This document shows, piece by piece, positions 1 to 7,544 of a stretch of DNA of 64,000 nt. Below the pieces are notes generated by a model. It was not told where the DNA came from. It made no database searches and saw nothing but the letters and a program-made list of their open reading frames with translations. The stretch comes from Lachnocurva sp029100405 (GTDB lineage: Bacteria; Bacillota; Clostridia; Lachnospirales; Lachnospiraceae). The translations under genes and the position numbers were made by a program. The stretch spans positions 1-64,000 of the forward strand of contig JBJYZC010000005.1 in the NCBI GenBank assembly GCA_046263755.1. The letters run 5' to 3'. Each line of letters starts with the position of its first letter. Positions within the stretch are counted from its first letter, which is position 1.

Positions 1-20
1 TGCTGTATACTCTTATTCAT
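1..20 (-). CDS. 5' end of an unidentified gene running off the left edge
   Basis: Only six codons are inside the window, reading M-N-K-S-I-Q. The start is supported by an AAAGGAG ribosome binding site at about 30-36, nine bases before the ATG at 18-20. It lies downstream of the glutathione peroxidase gene on the same strand. The last bases before the ATG form one arm of an inverted repeat described separately. The product cannot be told from six residues. Confidence 0.5.
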
Positions 21-87
21 AGAGAACATCTCCTTTGCAAGGTTTTTTGGTTTTCCGCTTAATACCTTATCACAGGTGATGTTCTCT
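21..87 (-). promoter_or_regulatory. Inverted repeat overlapping the start region of the left-edge gene
   Basis: AGAGAACATC at 21-30 pairs perfectly with GATGTTCTCT at 78-87. Read on the minus strand, the distal arm ends directly at the ATG and takes in the end of the Shine-Dalgarno region. A smaller CCTT/AAGG pairing could also cover the GGAG. It may serve as the transcription terminator of the peroxidase gene on one side or as a translation-controlling hairpin for the edge gene. The sequence does not decide between them. Confidence 0.45.
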
Positions 88-133
88 TTTTATATTTTTT
101 CCGACTAAAACTTTACGCTAGCTTCGAAATCCG

Positions 134-682
134 TCAGGCAAAGAGAGATGCGATATAGTTGCTGAACTCTTTCATATCATAGGTCGGCTCAAATCGACCG
201 ATCACATTACCTTCGCGGTCGATCACAAACTTGGTGAAATTCCACTTGATATCCGGATTCTTCTTATAGTCCTTATCGATCTTCTTCAGAAGGCCCGACA
301 TCATAAGTGCCTTCGGTCCTTTGCCAAAACCTTTAAAGCCCTTCTGGGTCTTCAGAAAAGCATACAGCGGAAGTTCGTTTTCCCCATTGACATCGGATTT
401 CTTCAGCTGCGGAAACTGGGTATGGTACTTCAATGTGCAGAATTCATGAATCTCCTCATCTGTGCCCGGTGTCTGTCCGGCGAACTGATTACAGGGGATA
501 TCCACGATCTCAAGTCCCTTGTCATGAAATTCTTCATAAAGCTTCTCCAGCGGCTCATAATGAGGAGTAAATCCACATCCGGTTGCAGTATTTACAACAA
601 TAACGATCTTACCCTTAAAATCGGACATTTTCTGCTCTGTTCCATCGGTTTTCGGTACACTGTAATCATAAAATCCTGCCAT
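134..682 (-). CDS. Glutathione peroxidase family protein (thiol peroxidase)
   Basis: This 182-residue cytoplasmic protein should reduce hydrogen or organic peroxides with a thiol donor. In bacteria without glutathione that donor is usually thioredoxin. The peroxidatic Cys is C36 in NTATGCGFT, where animal enzymes carry selenocysteine. Gln66 in PCNQF and the Trp in the late KWNFTKF motif complete the usual catalytic set, and a second Cys in HEFC could act as resolving residue. Length is normal for the bacterial BsaA-like group, although the C-terminus is slightly extended. The gene has its own promoter and a GGAGG site upstream of the ATG. Family assignment is firm; the physiological reductant is inference. 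Confidence 0.93.
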   Translation of the reverse strand: MAGFYDYSVPKTDGTEQKMSDFKGKIVIVVNTATGCGFTPHYEPLEKLYEEFHDKGLEIVDIPCNQFAGQTPGTDEEIHEFCTLKYHTQFPQLKKSDVNGENELPLYAFLKTQKGFKGFGKGPKALMMSGLLKKIDKDYKKNPDIKWNFTKFVIDREGNVIGRFEPTYDMKEFSNYIASLFA

Positions 683-730
683 AATAAGCCTCCTTCTTTT
701 GTCTTATTCAGCGATCAAACATACGTATGA

Positions 731-784
731 TCTATATATTATTTTTGATATCTATATATTATTTTGTACAATATAATTTGTCAA
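731..784 (-). promoter_or_regulatory. Promoter of the glutathione peroxidase gene with a direct repeat
   Basis: TTGACA (plus-strand 779-784) and TAATAT (756-761) are separated by exactly 17 bases on the minus strand, a strong sigma-A type promoter. The -10 box sits in one of two copies of a 15-base direct repeat, TCTATATATTATTTT, at 731-745 and 751-765. The repeat could be an operator or simply AT-rich duplication. Confidence 0.75.
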
Positions 785-832
785 CATTTTTATAAAATAT
801 AGACCATTTTTTGAAAGAGAAAGGCTTCCCAT

Positions 833-916
833 CACAAAGCAAATGCCTGCCTGCATAAAGCAAATTCCTACCTGCATAAAGTAAATGCCTACCTGCCTAA
901 AGCGAATTCCTACCTG
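833..916. repeat. Tandem repeat, four copies of 21 bp
   Basis: Four consecutive 21-base units of the form CATAAAGCAAATTCCTACCT plus G lie at 833-853, 854-874, 875-895 and 896-916, with one to five differences between units. They fill the gap between the end of the LysR gene and the peroxidase promoter. The array is one of several minisatellites in the first 9 kb. Confidence 0.9.
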
Positions 917-931
917 CCTGGCATTCCCGTG

Positions 932-1945
932 TCACTCTTCTCCACTTACTGCTTTTTGGATCTCTTCGATCAATTCTTTTCGAATTCCCGTGATTGCCAT
1001 ATCTTTCCTGGTCATAACACCATAAAGGATTTCTCCCTCTTCCCGGGAAAGAGTAATTCCAGGCTCCTCTCCCTTCGGATATTCGGTGAAACTTTTCGGA
1101 CTGATATTCGAAAGACCATTTTGCTTCATCATAATATTCATAATGTAATCCGAATTGGTCGTCACAGCTGCCGAAAGTCCGGAGAGGGCTTCGCCGGTCT
1201 CTGCCACCTTCCAGTCGGATTGCCTACGGAAGGGATCCATCTCCATCTGAATCAGAGGATGTGCCTGCCAGTCTGTCTTCTGTCTATTCCCCATTACCTG
1301 TCCCTTCCTGTCCCTCTGTCCAGACCCATTTTCCACGTTGCTTCCTTGTTCCTGCCGCTTCCCCCGACCATGCGCATGGATCCGTCCATTCTCCTTACCA
1401 GCCATATCTTCTGTCATGAAATAGAGCATAGCCGGAGTTTTCCCGAGAATTTCAAAGTCCAGTTGGTATCTCTTCCATTCATAGCGGAAGCGATCCATTT
1501 CTTCCGGGAAAATATAAACAAATCCGATATCGTCCTCCATCTCCCGAATCCTCTGCATGATGTGAAATGTAGAATCTGTGTGAATGTTATAACGGATTCC
1601 TTCTGCTTCATGTTTTTTATAGAAGTCTGAGAAATGTCTGGCGAACCAGGAACTTGGATTGGTCGCGATACGAATGACGTCGCAGTCGGAATCCATAGAT
1701 AAAAGTTCCAGCTTTTCCAGCTCCTCCAGGATCGATCTCACCTGAAGATAGAATTGCCTTCCCCTGGGCGTCAGGCGGATGCCGCCGGCTTCCCGGAAAA
1801 ACAGACTGTAAGAGAGTTCTTTTTCCAGGGAAGCTATGGTTTTACTGACATTGGATTGTGTTGTATAAAGTATTTTCGCTGCTTCGCTGAAGGAGCTGCT
1901 TTCTGCTGCGGCTGCGAAGTATTGCAATTGTTTGGTTTCCAGCAT
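932..1945 (-). CDS. LysR family transcriptional regulator with a low-complexity insert
   Basis: Residues 1-60 form a typical LysR winged helix-turn-helix (FAAAAESSSFSEAAKILYTT, then QSNVSKTIASLEKEL), followed by a linker helix and a periplasmic-binding-protein-like effector domain. At 337 residues it is longer than the usual 290-310. The excess lies at about residues 178-225, a Gly/Arg/Gln/Asn-rich stretch unlike LysR effector domains. The gene sits downstream of the ABC importer on the same strand, separated by a large repeat region. It may regulate the importer, but LysR genes are more often divergent from their targets, so this is inference. No obvious frameshift was seen. Confidence 0.88.
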   Translation of the reverse strand: MLETKQLQYFAAAAESSSFSEAAKILYTTQSNVSKTIASLEKELSYSLFFREAGGIRLTPRGRQFYLQVRSILEELEKLELLSMDSDCDVIRIATNPSSWFARHFSDFYKKHEAEGIRYNIHTDSTFHIMQRIREMEDDIGFVYIFPEEMDRFRYEWKRYQLDFEILGKTPAMLYFMTEDMAGKENGRIHAHGRGKRQEQGSNVENGSGQRDRKGQVMGNRQKTDWQAHPLIQMEMDPFRRQSDWKVAETGEALSGLSAAVTTNSDYIMNIMMKQNGLSNISPKSFTEYPKGEEPGITLSREEGEILYGVMTRKDMAITGIRKELIEEIQKAVSGEE

Positions 1946-1974
1946 TTAGTTTCCTTTCCTCTCTTTTCAAAGCC

Positions 1975-2477
1975 ACAGGCCCACCAGTGGGGCTTCCAAC
2001 CAAGGATCATATCCAGCCATCCCGCCCGAGAATCATATCCAAACATCCCGCCAGTAGGTCTTCTGCCCGAGAATCATATCCAACCATCTCGCCAGCAGGT
2101 CTTCCGCCCTCAGGATTGCTTCGCCCGTAACTTCATCGAACGGTCAACCTCGAAAAGCGGCCCTTCGGAACTCGCCGCTTCGCGGCTCAAACAGTCCTCG
2201 GGCTATCGCTTTTCGAGGTTGACCGTTCGGAAGTTACATGGGCTTGCAAAATTCGGGCGGAAGGCCTGCTGGCGGGATGGTTTATATTGTTCTTACGGGC
2301 GAAGCAATCCTGAGGGAGGAGGGCCTGCGGCCAGGACGGTTCATATTGATCTTATGGGCGAAGCAATCCTGAGGGTGGAAGGCCCGCTGCCGGGATGGTT
2401 TATATTGTTCTTACGGGCGAAGCAATCCTGAGGGTGGAAGGCCTGGTGGCGGGGCGGTTTATATTGTTCTTATGGGC
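1975..2477. repeat. Repeat region: 59-bp tandem array, inverted copies and a large hairpin
   Basis: This 500-base region separates the LysR gene from the binding-protein gene. On the right, four copies of a 59-base unit start at 2259, 2318, 2377 and 2436; each carries GGAAGGCC and GGGCGAAGCAATCC. The last unit runs into the stop codon and final codons of the binding-protein gene (stop at 2470-2472). On the left, at about 1975-2126, shorter units of the same family lie in inverted orientation. In the middle, arms at 2127-2159 and 2207-2237 form a nearly perfect inverted repeat of about 31 bp around a 47-base loop, with a smaller GCCGC-TTC-GCGGC hairpin inside. Plus-strand reading frames across it are repeat artefacts. 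Confidence 0.85.
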
Positions 2478-4092
2478 GAAGCTCGAGATCCTTGGTGACC
2501 TGATAATAGTCGCAGGCGTGGGGCGTATAGTTCTCTACTTTGGACTGAGAGATCATACTCATCTTCAGAAAGGCGATGAATACGAAGGCATCGTCATTCA
2601 GGACTTCCTCCTGCATTTTGATTGCCAGTTCATTTCGTTGGTCCGTATCAAAAGTTTTGGACATCTGATCGATCAAAGCATCCAGATCCGAGTTCGAATA
2701 GCCGCCCTGATTCTTCGGTGCACCGGTTCTGGCGAAAACGGTGAACCAATACTGGGGATCGCCTGTCGGGCACTGGACATTCGCCATGGCATAGACATCC
2801 CATTTGGAAGGGTCCTTGACGATCTCATTCTGGCTGGCGGTAGAATTGATTTCCACTTTGATGCCGATTTTTGCCAGGGATGCCTGGGCAGCTTCCGCAA
2901 GGATCGGAAGTTCCTGGCGGCTCGGATAGGTCAGCCACTTAACGATCAATTTCTTTCCGTCTTTCTCCCGGATGCCGTCTTTGTCTGTATCCAGCCAGCC
3001 GGCTTCTTCCAGAACTTTTTCTGCACCTTTTGGATCATATTTTTTTGCCTGAACCTGATCTCCTCCGAAAGAAAAACCGGAGGGAAAGACGCCCTGTGCC
3101 ACAGTTCCGTTGCCCTCGAGAAGGTTCTTTACAAAGCCTTTTTTGTCAATACCCATGGCAATGGCTTTTCGGACGGCAGGATCTGAGCAGACAGAAGCGG
3201 TATTAAAGTTCATTTTGGCAAAGAAACAGCGGGAAGTCGCGATCTGTTTGATCTTGTAAGAATCGTTTTGAAACTCCGGATAAGATTCATAGGCCATCCC
3301 ATAGGCTGCCTGGATCTCTCCGGATTGAAGTGCAGCTGCCAGGGTGTTTCCGTCGGTAATGGTTCGGATCCGGATCCGGTCGAGTTTCGGCTGACCATCC
3401 CAGTAAGCTGTATTCTTCTTCAGTGTCAGGGATTCATCCGCTTTGATCTCCGTTGCAATATATGGGCCGGTCCCGACAACAATGCCATGAGATGATCCTG
3501 CCTTCACATCAATAATGCAGGCATAGGGATCTCCCAGATAATTCATAAGTGCAGGATTTGCTTCCCTTGTATGGATGGTCAGAATCTGTCCATCCGCTTC
3601 CATGGATGAAATTTTTAAATCTGATGGTGCCCGGTCATGAACAGAAATCAGATGTTCCAGACATTCTTTCACCGCTTCTGCATCCATCTTCCTTCCATCC
3701 GAAAAGCTGACATGATCTCGCAGGGTGATCTTCCAGCTGGTATCATCGGTGTTTTCCCACTTCACTGCCAGCCAGGGTTCTACTTTCATGTCATCGGAAT
3801 AGCGAACCAGAGTCTCTCCGATCCCATAACGAATGCAGGCCCAACCGGAATAGGCATTGTGAGGATCGACATTTGCTTCCTCATTGGAACTGTTGAAAGT
3901 GGTATCTCCGATCACAATTTCTTTCTTTCCCTTTCCTGCTTCCTTCCCGCTTCCGGCTTGTTGGGATGTGCTTCCGCAGGCAGTAAGGGAGGAAATCGCC
4001 AGAAGCAGTACCAGGAAAGCTGCCCAAAAACCTCTTTTGCTCTTATGGTGTATAAAACTTGTTCTCATTTTTGTTATTATTTCTGTGCTCAT
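2470..4092 (-). CDS. Extracellular solute-binding lipoprotein, peptide/nickel (SBP_bac_5) type
   Basis: This 540-residue protein is the substrate receptor of the ABC importer encoded upstream. A lipobox (LTACGS, Cys39) follows a hydrophobic signal segment, so it should be anchored to the outer face of the membrane. The body has family-5 features: an ETLVRYSDDM motif, WKITLRDHVSFSDG and a long C-terminal lobe. The N-terminal third resembles NikA/opine-metallophore receptors as much as oligopeptide receptors, so the ligand may be a metal complex or a peptide. It is last in the operon, which is unusual, since binding-protein genes normally come first. The ribosome site before ATG 4092 (CTGGAAG) is weak. 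Both gene ends touch tandem repeats. Confidence 0.88.
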   Translation of the reverse strand: MSTEIITKMRTSFIHHKSKRGFWAAFLVLLLAISSLTACGSTSQQAGSGKEAGKGKKEIVIGDTTFNSSNEEANVDPHNAYSGWACIRYGIGETLVRYSDDMKVEPWLAVKWENTDDTSWKITLRDHVSFSDGRKMDAEAVKECLEHLISVHDRAPSDLKISSMEADGQILTIHTREANPALMNYLGDPYACIIDVKAGSSHGIVVGTGPYIATEIKADESLTLKKNTAYWDGQPKLDRIRIRTITDGNTLAAALQSGEIQAAYGMAYESYPEFQNDSYKIKQIATSRCFFAKMNFNTASVCSDPAVRKAIAMGIDKKGFVKNLLEGNGTVAQGVFPSGFSFGGDQVQAKKYDPKGAEKVLEEAGWLDTDKDGIREKDGKKLIVKWLTYPSRQELPILAEAAQASLAKIGIKVEINSTASQNEIVKDPSKWDVYAMANVQCPTGDPQYWFTVFARTGAPKNQGGYSNSDLDALIDQMSKTFDTDQRNELAIKMQEEVLNDDAFVFIAFLKMSMISQSKVENYTPHACDYYQVTKDLELRP

Positions 4093-4095
4093 CTT

Positions 4096-4275
4096 CCAGA
4101 CTTTTCTTCGGTCTATATGTCTCTAGAAGATTCTCATTTTCCAGACTTTTCCTCGATCTATATGTCTCTAGAGGATTCTCGTTTTCCAGACTTTTCTTTG
4201 GCCTATATGTCTCTAGAGGATACTCATTTTCCAGACTTCTCTTCGGTCTATATGTCTCTATAGGATACTGTCCAA
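4096..4275. repeat. Tandem repeat, four copies of 45 bp
   Basis: Units start at 4096, 4141, 4186 and 4231 with the shared core CTATATGTCTCTAGA. They occupy the whole gap between the ATPase gene and the binding-protein gene, and the last unit includes the ATPase stop codon (4258-4260). The period is 15 codons, so one minus-strand frame (4043-4309) is open and would read as a 15-residue repeat (LETYRPKKSLENENP). That frame overlaps both genes and lacks a convincing start, so it is listed as repeat only. Confidence 0.92.
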
Positions 4276-5175
4276 GAGCCTCTTGGTACCATCGCTCTTC
4301 GGATGCCAAATGACATCCTCTGCCTTTCCTTCCTCCACGATCCTGCCCTCCTGCATGACCAGAATGCGGTCACTGTACTCGGCAGCCAGTGCGATATCAT
4401 GTGTGATCATAAGTATGGTCAGGCCAAATTCTTTTTTCAATTCTTCTGTAAGGTCCATGACCTCTTTCTGGACCGTGACATCCAATGCCGATGTGGCCTC
4501 ATCCAAGATCAAAAGTTTTGGTTCGGCCGCAAGTGCTCTTGCAATTGCCGCCCTCTGACATTGGCCTCCGCTCACTTCATGCGGATAACGATTTCGGATC
4601 TCTTCCGGAAGGCCGAGTTTTCTAAGAAGCGTTTTGCAGTGGCTTTGGGCATACAATTTCAATGCTTTTCTGCTCCTTTTTCCTTGCTGCCCTGCCTGCT
4701 TATTCTCCTGCTTGTCTTCTTGGTCCTTCGCTTGCTTATCTTCTTGGTTTTTCGCTTGCTTATCTTCTTGGTTTTTCTCTTGCTTTTCCTGCTGATATCC
4801 ATCCAAAGATGCGAAATTCAGGATCGTTTCTTCTATTCCGGAGCCAAGACTTCTTCTCGGATCGAAACTTCCTCTCGGATCTTGGAAGACCATCTGCATC
4901 TTCTGATAGATCGGTTTCAGTTTCTTGTCTGACAAATTCGTAATATCCTGCCCCTCCAGATAGATCCGGCCCTCTGTCGGATCCAGAAGTCTTGTTAGAA
5001 TACGTACCAGAGTCGTTTTCCCGCTGCCGCTTTCTCCAACGATGGAAACCGTCTCGCCTTTTTTTATTACGAAACTGACACCGTTCACGGCCGTAAGATC
5101 CGCCCGCGCCTTTAGAGGGAAAACTTTCCTGATATTTTCTGCCCTAAGCAGGACATCCTCTTTTGATTGACACAT
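4258..5175 (-). CDS. ABC transporter ATP-binding protein, oligopeptide/nickel type (second ATPase)
   Basis: This cytoplasmic ATPase energises the importer with the neighbouring ATPase. It shows Walker A (GESGSGKTT), a Q-loop (QMVFQDPRGSFDP), signature VSGGQ, Walker B (LLILDEATSALD) and the H-loop His. ATG 5175 is chosen because AAAGGAG precedes it; the longer reading frame back to 5337 is repeat sequence. Between Q-loop and signature lies an inserted Lys/Gln-rich stretch with the 8-residue unit KNQEDKQA repeated about three times, coded by a 24-base tandem repeat at about 4697-4795. The insert falls in the helical subdomain, where an exposed loop may tolerate it. The family call is firm; the substrate is unknown. 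Confidence 0.9.
   Translation of the reverse strand: MCQSKEDVLLRAENIRKVFPLKARADLTAVNGVSFVIKKGETVSIVGESGSGKTTLVRILTRLLDPTEGRIYLEGQDITNLSDKKLKPIYQKMQMVFQDPRGSFDPRRSLGSGIEETILNFASLDGYQQEKQEKNQEDKQAKNQEDKQAKDQEDKQENKQAGQQGKRSRKALKLYAQSHCKTLLRKLGLPEEIRNRYPHEVSGGQCQRAAIARALAAEPKLLILDEATSALDVTVQKEVMDLTEELKKEFGLTILMITHDIALAAEYSDRILVMQEGRIVEEGKAEDVIWHPKSDGTKRLLDSIL
4697..4795. repeat. In-frame 24-bp tandem repeat inside the second ATPase gene
   Basis: About three to four copies of GCTTGCTTATCTTCTTGG plus six bases encode the repeated residues KNQEDKQA on the minus strand. The period of 24 keeps the reading frame, so copy-number change would lengthen or shorten the protein by eight residues at a time. 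Confidence 0.88.
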
Positions 5176-5204
5176 ATCAAGTTTTTCTCCTTTGTTTCTC
5201 AAAA

Positions 5205-5752
5205 CTGGAGAAATATCGTAATATAAAGTTTTTCTCAAAATTACGATAGTTTGCCCCTCCAAAACATCTATAAAAATTGCAAAAAATCGTTGTTCAGGCC
5301 GTCTTTTAAATTTACGATAGTAAAACCAACGATTCACTATCCGATTTCACAATAACTACTTCTCTTACGATATTTCACCCTTCAAACTCTCCACAGACTA
5401 TCGTAAATGCGCAAGTTGGCTCATATTACGATTTTTCGCCCTACAAACTCTCCACAGACTATCGTAAATGAGAAAGTTGGCTCATATTACGATTTTTCGC
5501 CCTTCAAGCTCTCCACAGACTATCGTAAATGAGCAAGTCGCTCATATTACGATTTTTCGCCCCACAAACTCTCCTCAGACTATCGTAAATGCGCAAGTCG
5601 GCTCATATTACGATATTTCACCCAACAAACTCTCCACAGACTATCGTAAATAAGCAAGTCGGCTCATATTACGATATTTCGCCCTTCAAGCTCTCCACAG
5701 ACTATCGTAAATGAGTTAATGCGCAAGTTGTCTCATATTACGATTTCTCGCC
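5205..5752. repeat. Palindromic-repeat array (ATATCGTAAT family), about six 61-bp tandem units
   Basis: Between the two ATPase genes lie isolated motif pairs (5212-5250, 5310-5375) followed by about six head-to-tail units from 5388 to 5755. Each unit holds ACTATCGTAAAT, about 14 variable bases, ATATTACGAT, then a spacer such as TTCGCCC...ACAAACTCTCCACAG. The two ends are inverted copies of TATCGTAAT, giving a 37-40 base imperfect palindrome per unit. The same element occurs at 18474-18494, 28787-29040 and 59090-59315. No gene was found in this stretch; the ORFs here are built from repeats. Confidence 0.92.
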
Positions 5753-6574
5753 CTATGATCTGACGCATCCTTCTGCCTTCGTCTTCCTTTGTTCTGCCTT
5801 CATGATCCTCGGTTCTGCATCCAGAAGCAGCTTCGTGTATTCCGCCACAGGGTGGTTCAGGACCCGGTCCGCCGGCCCATATTCCACAGCCCGCCCGTCT
5901 TTCAGGACCAAAACCTGATCTGCCATCCGGCGGACAAGCCCCATCCGGTGGGTCACCAGAAGAATTGCCGTCTGATACTCCTCCCGGGCCAGAAGCAGCT
6001 CTTCCACCACTTGCTTCTGAATGGTCAGATCCAGGGCGGACGTCGGCTCATCCGCCAGAAGAAGCTTCGGCTTCAAAAGCATAGCTGCCACGATCCCGAC
6101 CCTCTGCTGCATGCCGCCGGACAATTCAAAGGGATAAGAAGCCAGCACCCGGTCCGGGTCCTGAAAGCCGAATTTTTCCAGCAGTTTTCTTGCTTTCTTT
6201 TCAAATATAGACCGCTCCATCCTTCCCATCGTTCTTTCGATCTCATACAGTTGATCGTAAATGGTCCGCATGGGATGAAAAGAGGCTCCTGCATTCTGGA
6301 AGACCATGCCGATCTCTCTTCCGCAGAGTTTTCTTTTGTCTCTGTCGGAAATGGAAGTAAGGTCTAAATTTTCAAAGAAAATATGACCATCCTGTATCGT
6401 CCCGTCCGATCCCGGAAGTCCGATCACAGATTGTAAAAGAGTGGATTTCCCGGAACCGCTCTCACCGACGACGCAGAGGATCTCGCCCCGGTTTAAGGTG
6501 CAAGTGATGTGGGACAGAGCCAAAGAATCTCCATAGGAAATTGTCAAATCCTCTATACTGAGAAGTCCTGACAT
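5753..6574 (-). CDS. ABC transporter ATP-binding protein, oligopeptide/nickel type (first ATPase)
   Basis: This 273-residue cytoplasmic ATPase pairs with the second ATPase of the operon. Visible motifs are Walker A (GESGSGKST), a Q-loop (MVFQNAGASFHPM), signature LSGGM, Walker B (LLLADEPTSALD) and an H-loop in LVTHRM. The gene starts 22 bases after the upstream permease and has a GGGAGGAAGG ribosome site. The length is short for DppD-type subunits, which usually carry a C-terminal extension with an iron-sulfur or regulatory motif. NikD-type subunits lack that extension, so the size leans slightly to the nickel-type branch. Confidence 0.92.
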   Translation of the reverse strand: MSGLLSIEDLTISYGDSLALSHITCTLNRGEILCVVGESGSGKSTLLQSVIGLPGSDGTIQDGHIFFENLDLTSISDRDKRKLCGREIGMVFQNAGASFHPMRTIYDQLYEIERTMGRMERSIFEKKARKLLEKFGFQDPDRVLASYPFELSGGMQQRVGIVAAMLLKPKLLLADEPTSALDLTIQKQVVEELLLAREEYQTAILLVTHRMGLVRRMADQVLVLKDGRAVEYGPADRVLNHPVAEYTKLLLDAEPRIMKAEQRKTKAEGCVRS

Positions 6575-6596
6575 ATGTATCCTTCCTCCCTTCCTT

Positions 6597-7544
6597 TCAT
6601 GGATGTCCGATCTCCAGAAAATCTCTTAAGGCATCTCCGAAAAAGCGAAAAACTGCCACACAGATGACGATGGCAAAGCCCGGAGCCAGGGTGACCCATG
6701 GTGCTGTTGCCAGGAGATTTCGGCTGTCATTCATCATGGAACCCCATTCCGGGATCGGAGGTTTGGCCCCGAGTCCCAGGAAGGACAGACCGGCAATTTC
6801 CATCAGCATGGTCCCGATATCCAGAACTGCCGTGACAAGAATGGATCCGGCAATATTCGGTAAGATATGTCCAAAAAGGATCCCTGCTGTGGAGTCTCCG
6901 GACAGACGGGCCGCATCCGGATATAAATTCTGTTTTTCTGACAGGGTCTTACTTCTTGCCAGCCTCGCATATTTCGGCCAGCTGATCAAAGCTAAGGAAA
7001 GAACGGCATGAAAAGTGCCTCCGCCTAAAAGGGCCGCAATGGCCAGGGCAAAAACCAGACCCGGAAAGGCCAGAAAAAGGTCAGAGATCCGCATCAGAAG
7101 GCTGTCCAGCCACTTTCCATACCAGGCGGCCAGAAGGCCGATCGTCGTTCCTATGATCATAACAAGAAAGACCAGAAGCAGGGTGGACAGAATACTTGTT
7201 CTGGCGCCCAGGATGATCCGGGAAAAAGTATCCCGTCCGAAGCGATCCGTTCCCAAGATATGTGAGGCAGAGGGTCTTGCCTTGGTATTGGACAGGTCCT
7301 GCTTGTAGGGATCATAAGGCAGGAAAAAGCCGCCAAAAATTGCGATCAGAAGCAAAACAAAAGCCAGGGACCCGGAAAGTCGAAGCCGGCCGGAAATTCG
7401 AAGTCGGTTTACATTCGATCTCTGGTTTATCCCTCTCTTATGATCAAATTTATTATTCTCATGATCAAAGTTCTTATTCTCATGATCAAATATCTTATTC
7501 TTATGATTCAATTTCTTATTTTCCGTCTTCCTTTTGAATCTCAT
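6597..7544 (-). CDS. ABC transporter permease, DppC/NikC type, with repeat-expanded N-terminus
   Basis: The membrane-spanning subunit shows the family hallmarks: one N-terminal helix (LAFVLLLIAIFGGFFLPYD), the TDRFGRDTFSRIILGARTS motif, then five further helices with the EAA-type cytoplasmic loop (DAARLSGDS...ILPNIAG). ATG 7544 overlaps the stop of the upstream permease as ATGA and has a GGGGGAAGGAA site, so the longer frame to 7640 is rejected. Residues about 8-38 are a hydrophilic, Asn/His/Lys-rich stretch with a 7-residue unit (DHENKNF) repeated about four times. They are coded by a 21-base tandem repeat and are absent from ordinary DppC/NikC proteins. Confidence 0.91.
   Translation of the reverse strand: MRFKRKTENKKLNHKNKIFDHENKNFDHENNKFDHKRGINQRSNVNRLRISGRLRLSGSLAFVLLLIAIFGGFFLPYDPYKQDLSNTKARPSASHILGTDRFGRDTFSRIILGARTSILSTLLLVFLVMIIGTTIGLLAAWYGKWLDSLLMRISDLFLAFPGLVFALAIAALLGGGTFHAVLSLALISWPKYARLARSKTLSEKQNLYPDAARLSGDSTAGILFGHILPNIAGSILVTAVLDIGTMLMEIAGLSFLGLGAKPPIPEWGSMMNDSRNLLATAPWVTLAPGFAIVICVAVFRFFGDALRDFLEIGHP
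7440..7523. repeat. In-frame 21-bp tandem repeat inside the DppC/NikC-type gene
   Basis: Four units of the form ATGATCAAATTTCTTATTCT plus C sit near the 5' end of the gene and encode DHENKNF-like heptads on the minus strand. The period is a multiple of three, so the frame is kept. Confidence 0.9.

Noticed and set aside
1754..2431. Plus-strand 225-codon frame across the LysR 5' end and repeat region
   Set aside because: It is antisense to the LysR gene and built of satellite units; no start signal or recognisable domain.
4043..4309. Minus-strand frame encoding a 15-residue repeat protein (LETYRPKKSLENENP)
   Set aside because: It overlaps two solid genes, starts inside the ATPase gene and owes its openness to a 45-bp period divisible by three. 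No ribosome site was found.
5176..5337. 54-residue N-terminal extension of the second ATPase
   Set aside because: The extension is translated repeat sequence; ATG 5175 has a good ribosome site and the normal family N-terminus.
5205..5755. Possible CRISPR array
   Set aside because: Regular 61-bp period suggested it, but the spacers are also repeated and similar to each other, the repeat is short and variable, and no cas genes are near.
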